A stretch of DNA of 64,000 nt, taken from assembly GCA_016178785.1 (NCBI GenBank), contig JACOSO010000021.1, positions 23,375 to 87,374 of the forward strand, given 5' to 3'. Shown here piece after piece: positions 54,724 through 63,776 of this stretch. The stretch comes from Bacteroidota bacterium (GTDB lineage Bacteria > Bacteroidota > Bacteroidia > Cytophagales > Cyclobacteriaceae). The notes beneath the pieces were generated by a model. The model was not told the origin of the DNA and made no database searches. It saw only the letters and a program-made list of their open reading frames with translations. The translations under genes were made by a program, and so were the position numbers. The first letter of the stretch is position 1. Each line of letters begins with the position of its first letter.

Positions 54724-55164
54724 TTACTGGGAAGAATTATTTACCAACAGCCAATACATGCCTATGTTGGTAACTACTTTTATAAAATCTTCAAACGCTA
54801 CAGGCTTTACAATATAGCTGCTGGCGCCCAGGTCATAGCAGGTATTAATATCAGGATCTTCTTTTGATGACGTGAGGACAACCACGGGAATTCTTTTGGT
54901 TCTTTCATCCGATTTTATTTTTCGCAAGACCTCAATTCCATTGAGCTTGGGCATCTTCAGATCAAGCAAAATAACTTTTGGCTTGTTGTCAGTATTTCTG
55001 CCTTCATACTCTCCCTCTCCCAAAAGAAAATTTACAGCTTGCAACCCATCTTCAACGTGAGTTATGTGGTTGGCCATTTTACTTTTTTTTAATGCCCGGA
55101 TGGTCAACTCTGCATCGCTGGGTGTATCCTCCGCCAATAGGATTTCGACTTCGTTCTCTTTCAT
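54724..55164 (-). CDS. Receiver-only response regulator, Rcp1-like
   Basis: A 146-residue Rcp1-type receiver, closely paralogous to the one at 44774-45211: EILLAEDTPSDAELTIRAL, phospho-acceptor in ILLDLKMPK, SSYIVKPVAF and the YWLLVNN tail. It is the last gene of the five-gene operon led by the 1635-residue kinase, 32 bases after the receiver-kinase gene. It is the likely phospho-partner of that phytochrome-like transmitter. Confidence 0.9.
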   Translation of the reverse strand: MKENEVEILLAEDTPSDAELTIRALKKSKMANHITHVEDGLQAVNFLLGEGEYEGRNTDNKPKVILLDLKMPKLNGIEVLRKIKSDERTKRIPVVVLTSSKEDPDINTCYDLGASSYIVKPVAFEDFIKVVTNIGMYWLLVNNSSQ

Positions 55165-55196
55165 CTTATTATTGCTTTTTTACGGGTTCATTACCT

Positions 55197-56465
55197 TCAA
55201 TTGACCGGCAGACTAAAATAGAAAGTTGCGCCTTCGTTTTCTTTTCCCTCAGCCCACACACGCCCACTGTGTTTTTCAATAATTCGTTTGACCAGCGCAA
55301 GCCCAATACCTGTACCCTCAAACTCCTTTAAAGAATGCAATCGCTGAAAAACATTAAACAGCTTATTTACGAAAGTCATGTCGAAGCCTGCCCCATTGTC
55401 TTTTACGTAATAAACGATCTCTGCATTTTTTTCTTCCGATCCCAGTATAATACGCGGGGTCTTCTTTTTGGAAGAATATTTAATTGCATTTGAAATAAGA
55501 TTAACAAACACCTGCTTAATCAGCGACTTGTCTGCTTGAGAAGGGTGAAGCGGATTAATTTTTATTTCAGCATCATGGTTGATTACCTTCTTTGTTTCCC
55601 AGATAATCTCCTCTACCACCTCGGTCATGTTAATGTTTGTTTTTATAATGTCTTTTCTGCCTAGTCTTGAAAACGCAAGAAGGTCATCTACAAGTATGCC
55701 CATGGTAGCAGCGCTCTGCCGGATCAATCTCAATAACCTCTTGCCCTCCTCGTCAATTGTATTTTCATAATCTTCCTCGAGCATTTTTGCATAGCCGCTA
55801 ATACTGCGTAGGGGTGTGCGAAGGTCGTGAGATACCGAATAGGAGAAAGCCTCCAGTTCTTTGTTGCTTTCTTCCAGCTGAGCTGTGCGCTGGCTAACCT
55901 TTTCCTCCAGATGTTGATTGAGTTGATCCAATAAGGATTTTGCTTCCGTTTCTTTATCTAAAGACTCACGAAGTTCCTGTTTTGTTTTTTCAAGTTCACC
56001 AATTTTATCTTCGAGCTTATCCAGCAACAGGCTATTGTATCTTTCCATGACCCACTGATCGGGGCTCACCTGGTTTTCCCCGGATTTCAGGGCGCCATTT
56101 TCTTGTTTTAGCAATTCACAAACGGCATGGGCAACGTCTTTTGTATTACCTGTTTTTCGAAGGTATTTGTTTGCGCCAAGGCGTATGGCAAATTCCTCGT
56201 CCTCGGGAGATAGAGATGAGGCTGTATACAATATGAATGGAATATCTTTAAAGCGATTGTCTCTCCTTACTTTATACAAAAGGCGATAGCCATCAATATT
56301 AGGCATCATCACATCTGAAACAATGCATTCCACTTTCTGAGATTCCAGGATTTGAAGAGCTTCCTGGCCGTCTTTCGCAGCAATCGTTTCAAATCCCTCT
56401 GCTTTAAGTACCACTTGCAGAAGTTTGCTTGAAGTATTGTTGTCTTCAACGATGAGTGTTTTCAT
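55197..56465 (-). CDS. Receiver-histidine kinase hybrid with phytochrome-like transmitter
   Basis: A 422-residue soluble protein: receiver (about residues 1-120, phospho-acceptor in CIVSDVMMP near 51), a long coiled coil (about 135-200), HisKA with SVSHDLRTPLRS (His near 212) and HATPase (DNGAGFDMTFVNKLFNVF, GTGIGLALVKRI). The transmitter is near-identical to those of the CHASE8 and propeller kinases. No PAS or membrane part is seen. It is the fourth gene of the operon starting at the 1635-residue kinase. Confidence 0.9.
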   Translation of the reverse strand: MKTLIVEDNNTSSKLLQVVLKAEGFETIAAKDGQEALQILESQKVECIVSDVMMPNIDGYRLLYKVRRDNRFKDIPFILYTASSLSPEDEEFAIRLGANKYLRKTGNTKDVAHAVCELLKQENGALKSGENQVSPDQWVMERYNSLLLDKLEDKIGELEKTKQELRESLDKETEAKSLLDQLNQHLEEKVSQRTAQLEESNKELEAFSYSVSHDLRTPLRSISGYAKMLEEDYENTIDEEGKRLLRLIRQSAATMGILVDDLLAFSRLGRKDIIKTNINMTEVVEEIIWETKKVINHDAEIKINPLHPSQADKSLIKQVFVNLISNAIKYSSKKKTPRIILGSEEKNAEIVYYVKDNGAGFDMTFVNKLFNVFQRLHSLKEFEGTGIGLALVKRIIEKHSGRVWAEGKENEGATFYFSLPVN

Positions 56466-56499
56466 ATATAGCCATTCAAGAATTTATATCCTGTGTTTT

Positions 56500-56916
56500 T
56501 TAGCTGTTCCATGTTTGAATAGAATTCTTATCGGCATTTAAAGTAGTCATCAGTACCTCGTTTACTTTCTTTATAATTTCTTTGTAGTGACCTGATTTTG
56601 TGATAAAGGCTTTTGCCCCAAGCTCCCGGGACCAGAACTCTGCCTCGGAAGATTTTAAGGATGCCGTAAGCATAATCACAGGTATGTTTTTATATTTTAG
56701 ATTGTTTTGCAATTCGTGTACGAACTCGTATCCATCGAGTTTTGGCATTTGAACATCTGTGAGGATAAGATCGAATGCTTCCCCTGCTATTCGCTGAAGG
56801 GCCGCGTTACCATTTTCGGCAACTGACACCTCAAAACCCTCTACTGTAAGAGTGCTTTGAAGAAGCTTGCTGTATGTCTTATCGTCTTCTACAACTAATA
56901 TTCGGGAAGGTTTCAT
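56500..56916 (-). CDS. Receiver-only response regulator
   Basis: A 138-residue receiver: ILVVEDDKTYSKLLQSTL, phospho-acceptor in LILTDVQMPKLDGYEF near residue 55, MLTAS and the Lys in AFITKSGHY. The pattern around the last Lys resembles PatA/FrzS-type receivers rather than the Rcp1 type. No output domain. Third gene of the operon, 11 bases after the preceding receiver. Confidence 0.88.
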   Translation of the reverse strand: MKPSRILVVEDDKTYSKLLQSTLTVEGFEVSVAENGNAALQRIAGEAFDLILTDVQMPKLDGYEFVHELQNNLKYKNIPVIMLTASLKSSEAEFWSRELGAKAFITKSGHYKEIIKKVNEVLMTTLNADKNSIQTWNS

Positions 56917-56927
56917 GAGATGAAAAT

Positions 56928-57311
56928 TTAAGTGGCGATTGTCTTTCCATTAAAAAAACCAATGACTTGCTGTGGAAATTTGCGCGTATCGATAGGCTTT
57001 GTGATATAGCCATCGCAGCCGGCTGCGGTTATCTTTTCCTGGTCGCCTTTCATGGCAAAAGCGGTGAGCGCTACAATGATGATGCGCATTGTCAAAGGAT
57101 CTTTCTTGAGAAGTTTCGTAAGAGTAAGGCCGTCCATGCCGGGCAATGCCACATCCATTAAGATAAGGTCAGGAGGTGATACATTAATCATTTCTATAGC
57201 GCTTTCGGCATCGACTGCGCGTTGCACTTCCAATCCTTCAAACTCCAGCAGGTCGCCAGCCAGCTTCAGATTTACCGAGTTATCGTCAACAACAAGTATG
57301 CGATGATTCAT
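56928..57311 (-). CDS. Receiver-only response regulator, DivK-like
   Basis: A 127-residue receiver of the CheY/DivK type: ILVVDDNSVNLKLAGDLLE, phospho-acceptor in LILMDVALPGMDG near residue 55, ALTAFAMKGD and GYITKPID with the conserved Lys. It directly follows the 1635-residue kinase (five-base gap) and is probably its cognate receiver. Confidence 0.9.
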   Translation of the reverse strand: MNHRILVVDDNSVNLKLAGDLLEFEGLEVQRAVDAESAIEMINVSPPDLILMDVALPGMDGLTLTKLLKKDPLTMRIIIVALTAFAMKGDQEKITAAGCDGYITKPIDTRKFPQQVIGFFNGKTIAT

Positions 57312-57316
57312 AAATA

Positions 57317-60300
57317 CTAATTCATTGAAATATATTTGGGAAGCATGACAGTAAACGTGCTCCCCTTACCCGGCTCGCTCAGCACACTGATCTTTCCTTT
57401 CTGAAGCTCAACAAGCTTTTTGGTAAGCGCCAGCCCCAACCCGGTTCCATCATGTTTTCTCGAAACACTTGAGTCCAACTGCACAAACGGCATGAAGAGC
57501 TGGCTTAAATCTTCCGAACTTATTCCGATCCCATTGTCTTTCACCTGAATGGAAAGTCGTCCGTTTTTCGCTTCGGCTCCGATCTCTACCTTACCCTCTT
57601 CCTCGGTGAACTTCACAGCATTGGATAATAGATTGTACAGTACTTGTTTGAATTTCTGTTTATCGGTAGAGATTTCTCTCACCTCCTCGGAGATATCGAC
57701 TACAAGATTGATATTCTTCTTTTTGGCGATGCTGGAAATTACAGAGCACACTTCATCGATGGCATCTTTTACGGAGAACGTTTCCATGAAGAGTTCCATC
57801 TTCCCTGCTTCCACTTTGGCCAGGTCAAGCACATCGTTGATCAGGCGCAGCAAGTGGGTTCCACTGTTCAGAATGTCGCCCATGTATTCGGTCTGTTTTT
57901 CATTCAATGGGCCTACCTTTTTATCGATCAGGAATTCAGAGAAGCCAATGATCCCGTTAAGCGGAGTTCTCAGCTCGTGAGACATGTTCGCTAAGAATTC
58001 GCTCTTCAACCGGTTTGCCTCTTGCAATGTCTGTTCAAATCTTTTTCGATCAGTCACATCGCGAGCGGCTGCAAACACACCTTGCAACTTGCCATCACGA
58101 TCATAAAATGTAGTAGCGTTGTACGACACTACTGTTTCCTTTCCTGATTTATTGCGGGCAGTCAGTTCATAGTCGGTTACTTTTTCTTCTTTTAGCACCA
58201 GGCGTATGCCATCTTCTGCACGGGTTGAATCTGTAAAGTAAGATTTGAAAGCAGACCCGATAAGTTCTTCTCTTGCCTGGCCCGTCAGCAGTTCCATCTG
58301 TTGGTTTATGTCTGTAATAATACCCAGTGGGTCGGTAGTCATTAATGCGTCAATATTGGATTCAATGAGGGAGCGGGTATAGAATTGCTGCTCGCGAAGT
58401 TGCTGCTCCAATTTCTTTTGTTCTGTATTATCGCGGGCCGCTGCCAGAATCCCCAACGGCTGTCCCAAGGCATCGGTAAACACACCGGCATTAAAACTAA
58501 CCGATATCCTCCGACTTTGTCGCGTGATCAGCACGAGTTCATAACCGAGTACTCTGCGCTCGGCCAATGTTTTTTGAACCCCCACGGTGGCGGCCTGGGG
58601 CTCGGTGAAATACTGAGCAAACTTTGAATTGATCAAGTGTTTTTTAGAATAGCCCGTGAGCCGCGTTGCTTCTTCGTTAACATCGGTGATAATTCCATCG
58701 GGTGCAATTGCGAATTGAGCATCGGCTGAAGCTTCAATCAATGAACGGTTATAAGCTTGCTGTTCGGAAAGCTGTATTTGAAGTCGTGATTGTTCTGAAA
58801 TATCACGGGCCGAAGCAAAAATGCCTTGTATTGTTCCCTCTGAATTGCGAAACACCGATGCGTTGAACGATACTGTTGTCTTATGACCGGACTTCGTGCG
58901 GAGTACAAGTTCATAATTGGTCACAAAGCCTTCGCCAAAAGTTTTCTTCACTCCGGTGTCGGCCAGTTCCGGCTTGGTAAAATACTGTTTGAAAGATGAC
59001 CCGATAAGTTCATCTCGTTTGTATCCGGTCATGCGGCACATTTGTTCGTTTACGTCTGAAATAAAACCTTCTGAATCTACAGTGATCAATCCATCCACCG
59101 AGGCTTCGATAAGGCCTCGGTTATAGGCTTGCGATTCGCGAAGCTGCTCTTCCAACCTTACGCGGTCGGTGATATCACGTGCCGAAGCGAATATTCCTCG
59201 CACATTGGATGAGGCATCGCGGAACACAGAGGCATTGAATGATACTTGAAGAAAACGCCTGGTGCGAGAAATCAGTGTAAGTGCATACTCTGTTACGATT
59301 CCCTTTTCAAAAGTTTCTTTTACGCCATCTTTGGCGCGTTGTGGCTCCGTAAAATAATCTGCGAAAGGAGTTCCGATAAGTTCCACACGCGTGTAGCCGG
59401 TCATCTGGCACATGCGGTCATTCACATCACTAATCACACCGATGGGGTCAACCGTAATCAATCCGTCAACGGATGCTTCAATAAGACCTCTGTTGTAATC
59501 TTGCGATTCGCGAAGTTGCTGTTCCAACTTTTTCTGTTCAGTAATATCGCGAGCGGCTGCAAACACGCCCGATAATCTTCCCTCTCTGTCTTTGAACGTA
59601 ACTGCATTATAAGAAACTACGGTCTCTTTCCCCTTCTTGCTTCTTGCGGTCAATTCATAATTAGTAACCGATCCATCGCGCAACACTTGCTTGACACCCT
59701 CTTCGGCCAATTGCGGATCGGTGAAATAATTTTTAAATGGGCTCCTGATCAACTCTTCCCGTGAAGAGCCGGTGAGCGCTTCCATTTGTTGATTCACGTC
59801 CGTGATAATACCCACCGAGTCGGTGGTCATTAGCGCATCTTTATTAGATTCGATCAACGAACGGGTATAGAATTGAGAAGCCTGTAATTTTTCTTCCAAT
59901 TGTTTTTGCGAAGTGATATCGCGGGCAGATGCAAATATCCCGCGCACGGTGCCCGTAGTGTCCTTGAAGATAGCGGCATTGAACGATACCGGCACCTGTT
60001 TTCCTTCACCCGACAAAAGTGTAAGAACGTAATTGGTAACGGCACCTTCTTTGAACGTAAGCCGTACACCTTTTTCAGCCTCTTCGCGTTCAGCAAAATA
60101 GCCCGGAAAAGATGAGCCGATCAATTGTGACCTGCTTTTACCGGCCATTCGGCACATGGTGTCGTTCACATCTGTAATCACCATCGACTCATCCACGGTA
60201 ACCAAGCCGTCAACTGAAGCCTCAATGAGGCCGCGATTATAGGCGCGTTCTTCTCCTAATTGAGTTTGAAGCTTTGCTTGTTCGGTGATGTCACGTGCCG

Positions 60301-62224
60301 AGGCAAAAATCCCTTTTATTTTTTCTGATTCATCACTGAATGTGGCGGCATTGAACGAGACCAGTTTTTCCTGGCCGTCTTTGCTTCGCATGGTAAGTTC
60401 GTAGTTGGTAACCTCGCCCTTGTCAAATGTTAAGCGAACACCTTCGGCAGCTCTTTTGGCATCGGGAAAATAATTAGGGAAGGAGGTTCCAATTAATTGC
60501 TCTCGCGAGAAGCCTGACATCCGACACATGGTTTCATTCACATCGGTAATGATCAACATGGGATCCACCGTGATCAGTCCATCAAGAGATGCTTCAATAA
60601 GCCCGCGGTTATAAGTCCGTTCGTCTGCTAACTGCGATTGTAATTTCTCCTGATGCGTGATATCACGGGCGGAGGCAAAAATACCTCGTACTTCCCCGTA
60701 GTTGTCGCGAAACACGGTGGCGTTGAACGACACCCGAATCTGTTTCACTTCTTTAGTCAGTAAAGTGAGCACATAGTTGGTCACTTCACCTTTTTCAAAA
60801 GTTTGATTCACGCCAGCCTTCGCCTGCTCGGTGTCAACAAAGTAATCCGCAAAGGGCATCCCGATCAGCTCTTCCCGATTATAACCCGACATCTGGCACA
60901 TCCGCGCATTTACATCACCAATCAATCCCTCAAGGTCAACCGTCACTAATGCATCTACCGATGCTTCAATAAGTCCCCGGTTATACGTTTGCGATTCACG
61001 AATCTGTGATTCAAGTTTTTTCTGTTCAGTTATATCACGAGCCGCTGCAAACACACCCAGCAGTTTGTTGTTGGCATCACGAAATGTTGAGGCATTGTAA
61101 GAGACTAGTGTCAACTTTCCATCTTTGCTGCTGGCAGTAAGTTCATAGTTTGTTACTTTCCCTTCCTTTAATACAAGTTTAATGCCTTCCTCAGCACGCT
61201 TGGGTTCTGTAAAATAATTTTTAAACGGAATACCAATCAGCTCTTCGCGAGAGTAACCGGTGAGTATTTCCATTTGCTTGTTTACATCGGTGATGATTCC
61301 CAGCGGATCGGTGGTCATCAACGCATCGATGTTGGACTCGATTAGCGAACGGGTATAGAGTTGAGTCGCCTTCAATTCTTCGGTAAGGCGTATCTCATCA
61401 GAAATATCTTTTGAGATCAGCAAAAACCCAATGGCTTTGCGGCTGGAGTTGCGCCTGGGTGTAATCACCACGCGGGCGGTAAACCGGTCTCCATTTTTTC
61501 GCATCCGGTTGATGGTGCCTTCCCATTTGCCATCTTTCAAAGCCAGGTCAAGAAGCTGGCGAGGCACATTTGCTTTAACATCTTCGGGTGTGTGGAGTAT
61601 GGATGAATTTACTTTTCCAACCACCTCTTCGGGCTCGTATCCATAGAGCAGGCGAGCGCCTTCATTCCATAAGAGAATCTCTCCATCAAGGTCCTTGCCG
61701 ATAATGGAATATTCGGTGGAAGATTCCAGTATGTTGCCGATGAAGTCAAGCGCTTCATCGGCAGTACCGACAATGTTGTTGTCGAACAATTTGGTTTTCA
61801 TATTATTAAAGAGAGTCGATTCATTGCCATTCTTTAGACTTAAGACCTCGTGCACTACATCCGGTATTTTTGTAAAATCCTTGGATTTATCCAGGAAGTC
61901 GGCTCCTGCTTTAATTACCTTTTTTTTATATTGATCACTATCAACATTAGAGAACATAACCACTTTAGTTCCCGGGTGATCCTGCTTGAGTTGTGTAAGC
62001 ATGTCAAGACCACTTCCATCCGGCAACTTCATATCCAGAAAAATGAGATCAGGCAAAAGCACACTTGCTAACTCAAATCCTTCTTTGACACTGAATGCCT
62101 GACTGACCATGTCAACCGATTCTATGCCCGCAATAACACCTTTGATTCTCTCTCCAATCAATTCAGAATCATCAATGATAAGAACGTTTATAGGCTTTGT
62201 ATTTTTAGTCATCAGTGCGATCAT
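57317..62224 (-). CDS. Giant receiver-(PAS)10-histidine kinase, 1635 aa
   Basis: A soluble sensor kinase. Receiver at about residues 13-135 (LIFLDMKLPDGSG), one divergent PAS (155-285), then nine PAS units of about 124 residues (starting near 288, 412, 536, 660, 784, 908, 1032, 1155 and 1281), a HisKA with NMSHELRTPLNG (His near 1413) and HATPase (DNGIGISSEDLSQLF, GTGLGLALTK). Two unit types occur, YTRSLIESN-DALMTTD (A) and YNRGLIEAS-DGLITVD (B), in order A-BBB-A-BBB-A. An AGGAG sits four bases before the ATG at 62224, supporting that start. First gene of a five-gene operon. Confidence 0.93.
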   Translation of the reverse strand: MIALMTKNTKPINVLIIDDSELIGERIKGVIAGIESVDMVSQAFSVKEGFELASVLLPDLIFLDMKLPDGSGLDMLTQLKQDHPGTKVVMFSNVDSDQYKKKVIKAGADFLDKSKDFTKIPDVVHEVLSLKNGNESTLFNNMKTKLFDNNIVGTADEALDFIGNILESSTEYSIIGKDLDGEILLWNEGARLLYGYEPEEVVGKVNSSILHTPEDVKANVPRQLLDLALKDGKWEGTINRMRKNGDRFTARVVITPRRNSSRKAIGFLLISKDISDEIRLTEELKATQLYTRSLIESNIDALMTTDPLGIITDVNKQMEILTGYSREELIGIPFKNYFTEPKRAEEGIKLVLKEGKVTNYELTASSKDGKLTLVSYNASTFRDANNKLLGVFAAARDITEQKKLESQIRESQTYNRGLIEASVDALVTVDLEGLIGDVNARMCQMSGYNREELIGMPFADYFVDTEQAKAGVNQTFEKGEVTNYVLTLLTKEVKQIRVSFNATVFRDNYGEVRGIFASARDITHQEKLQSQLADERTYNRGLIEASLDGLITVDPMLIITDVNETMCRMSGFSREQLIGTSFPNYFPDAKRAAEGVRLTFDKGEVTNYELTMRSKDGQEKLVSFNAATFSDESEKIKGIFASARDITEQAKLQTQLGEERAYNRGLIEASVDGLVTVDESMVITDVNDTMCRMAGKSRSQLIGSSFPGYFAEREEAEKGVRLTFKEGAVTNYVLTLLSGEGKQVPVSFNAAIFKDTTGTVRGIFASARDITSQKQLEEKLQASQFYTRSLIESNKDALMTTDSVGIITDVNQQMEALTGSSREELIRSPFKNYFTDPQLAEEGVKQVLRDGSVTNYELTARSKKGKETVVSYNAVTFKDREGRLSGVFAAARDITEQKKLEQQLRESQDYNRGLIEASVDGLITVDPIGVISDVNDRMCQMTGYTRVELIGTPFADYFTEPQRAKDGVKETFEKGIVTEYALTLISRTRRFLQVSFNASVFRDASSNVRGIFASARDITDRVRLEEQLRESQAYNRGLIEASVDGLITVDSEGFISDVNEQMCRMTGYKRDELIGSSFKQYFTKPELADTGVKKTFGEGFVTNYELVLRTKSGHKTTVSFNASVFRNSEGTIQGIFASARDISEQSRLQIQLSEQQAYNRSLIEASADAQFAIAPDGIITDVNEEATRLTGYSKKHLINSKFAQYFTEPQAATVGVQKTLAERRVLGYELVLITRQSRRISVSFNAGVFTDALGQPLGILAAARDNTEQKKLEQQLREQQFYTRSLIESNIDALMTTDPLGIITDINQQMELLTGQAREELIGSAFKSYFTDSTRAEDGIRLVLKEEKVTDYELTARNKSGKETVVSYNATTFYDRDGKLQGVFAAARDVTDRKRFEQTLQEANRLKSEFLANMSHELRTPLNGIIGFSEFLIDKKVGPLNEKQTEYMGDILNSGTHLLRLINDVLDLAKVEAGKMELFMETFSVKDAIDEVCSVISSIAKKKNINLVVDISEEVREISTDKQKFKQVLYNLLSNAVKFTEEEGKVEIGAEAKNGRLSIQVKDNGIGISSEDLSQLFMPFVQLDSSVSRKHDGTGLGLALTKKLVELQKGKISVLSEPGKGSTFTVMLPKYISMN

Positions 62225-62330
62225 TTACTCCTATAAAAGTAGGATCGCGAAGAGGTCGAAGTAGTAGCTCAGGCTCTAGTGCTGGTGTAGTACAAAATGG
62301 GACAACGTAAGACCGGATACGAACCAATTA
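62225..62330. other. Gap with a degenerate 107-bp-array-like fragment
   Basis: AAATGGGACAACGTAAGACC (62296-62315) followed by GGATACGAACC matches the order of blocks in the 107-bp array unit (ATGGGACAGGCTAAAACTGGG, then ACGAACC), with the middle missing. Near the kinase start TATAGGAGTAA provides the AGGAG site. Confidence 0.4.
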
Positions 62331-62957
62331 TTATACTAACTCATTATCTATGGCGTAGCGTGTGAGTTCGCTATTGTTTGCCAGTTGCATTTTTTCCAAC
62401 AATCTGGCTCTGTAAGTGCTTACCGTGGCTACACTAAGGGAAAGTTCCTCTGCAATCATGGAAACGGCCTTTCCACTGGCGATCAGTTTCAATACTTGCA
62501 GTTCGCGGTCAGAAATCAGTTCATGCAATTCTTTATGCACGTTATCTCCAAGCATGGCTACCATTTTTTCAGCTATTTTAGAGGAGATATATTTTCTGTT
62601 GCTCGTTACTACTTTTACTGCTTTTATAAAGTCATCCTGGGCGCAATTCTTTTCCATATACCCGTTGGCTCCCGCTTTGAAAACACGAAGCGCATATTGT
62701 TCTTCTGAATGGATGCTCAACACCAGCACCGGGGTTTTTATTCCTTCTGACCGGAGCTGCTTTAACACCTCGAGGCCGTCCTTATCAGGAAGGGAGATGT
62801 CAAGGATCATGACATCCAATTTTTCTGATCGAGCTATTTTCTCCGCACTCAACCCGGAGTTTGTTTCTTTTATTTCCGCAAAGGGGAACGCTTGCTTCAG
62901 CCACTCAACAAGGCCTTGTCGAACCAAATCATGATCATCTGCTACTAGTATTCGCAT
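62331..62957 (-). CDS. NarL/FixJ-family response regulator (receiver-LuxR HTH)
   Basis: A 208-residue transcription factor and the only DNA-binding regulator of the island. Receiver (ILVADDHDLVRQGLVEWL, phospho-acceptor in VMILDISLPDKDG near residue 55, GYMEKN with Lys) and LuxR-type HTH (about 140-205: LISDRELQVLKLIASGKA, SLSVATVSTYRARLLEKM). It lies four bases after the NarX-like kinase gene in the same direction, forming a typical pair. Likely targets are unknown. Confidence 0.95.
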   Translation of the reverse strand: MRILVADDHDLVRQGLVEWLKQAFPFAEIKETNSGLSAEKIARSEKLDVMILDISLPDKDGLEVLKQLRSEGIKTPVLVLSIHSEEQYALRVFKAGANGYMEKNCAQDDFIKAVKVVTSNRKYISSKIAEKMVAMLGDNVHKELHELISDRELQVLKLIASGKAVSMIAEELSLSVATVSTYRARLLEKMQLANNSELTRYAIDNELV

Positions 62958-62961
62958 CGTC

Positions 62962-63684
62962 TTATGTGGCAGTTAGAGGCAACACTGCTTTTACCGTAAT
63001 TCCTTTCTTTTCTTCTCTGTATATATGAAGCGCACCTCCCAGCAACCGGGCACGCTCTTTCATTCCTAAAATACCGAGAGACTTTACGCTGTCTTGTTTT
63101 AAAATTCCCTTCCCATTGTCGGCTACTTCAAGGACAAAAAAATCTTTTTCCCTGCGGATGAAGACAGTTACTTGCGAAGCATTGGCATGTCGTTTTACAT
63201 TGGTCAGTGCCTCTTGTAAGATCCGAAAGACACCATTGGAAAATCCTTTTTCAAAAGAGAAGTCATTGAATTCGGTTTTGAAGATGCAAGAAATTTTTGT
63301 TTTGGATTGAAACTCCCGGCACTGCCATTCTAAAGCGGCCATCAATCCTAAATCATCAAGCATAGCCGGTCTGAGGTCCATCGCTATTTTTCGCACCGAG
63401 TCTATAATGGTGTCGATCAAACTCATTGATTCATTCAACTCCGCAATGACTTCAATGCCATTCATGTGTTTGCCGGCAATCTTACTCAGATCCATTTTCA
63501 ATGCGGTGAGTTGCTGGCTGAGCACGTCATGGATTTCCCTGGAAATATTAGCTCGCTCTTCTTCAAGTACTTCGTTGACTAAAGCGGATAGTACAGGTAA
63601 GTTTTCAGTTGTTTCATCAGGGGGAGTCCAGCCTTTAAGAGCATCTTGCAAAATCTTTGCAGTGACGTGGCTTGGGGAGTTCAT
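62962..63684 (-). CDS. NarL-partner sensor histidine kinase (HisKA_3), soluble
   Basis: A 240-residue kinase with almost no sensor domain. Residues about 40-105 form HisKA_3 with SREIHDVLSQQLTALKMDL (phospho-His in EIHDVL near 57) and residues about 140-235 a HATPase_c domain (ILQEALTNVKRHANASQ, VADNGKGI, SLGILGMKERARLLGG). The ATG at 63684 is used; 63687 is a TTG. Lack of a sensor means its input must come from a partner protein. Paired with the LuxR-type regulator. Confidence 0.93.
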   Translation of the reverse strand: MNSPSHVTAKILQDALKGWTPPDETTENLPVLSALVNEVLEEERANISREIHDVLSQQLTALKMDLSKIAGKHMNGIEVIAELNESMSLIDTIIDSVRKIAMDLRPAMLDDLGLMAALEWQCREFQSKTKISCIFKTEFNDFSFEKGFSNGVFRILQEALTNVKRHANASQVTVFIRREKDFFVLEVADNGKGILKQDSVKSLGILGMKERARLLGGALHIYREEKKGITVKAVLPLTAT

Positions 63685-63776
63685 CAACTAAAGTAACCAT
63701 CACAACGAAAAGAAGCCTTCATGTATGGGAGTTTCTCCTATTTCAGCCGCCCCGTCAACTAAAGGCGTAGTAAACT

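Noticed and set aside
57317..62224. Assembly artefact explaining the nine PAS units
   Set aside because: Units differ by many substitutions and follow a structured order, which a simple misassembly would not create; copy number still deserves checking.
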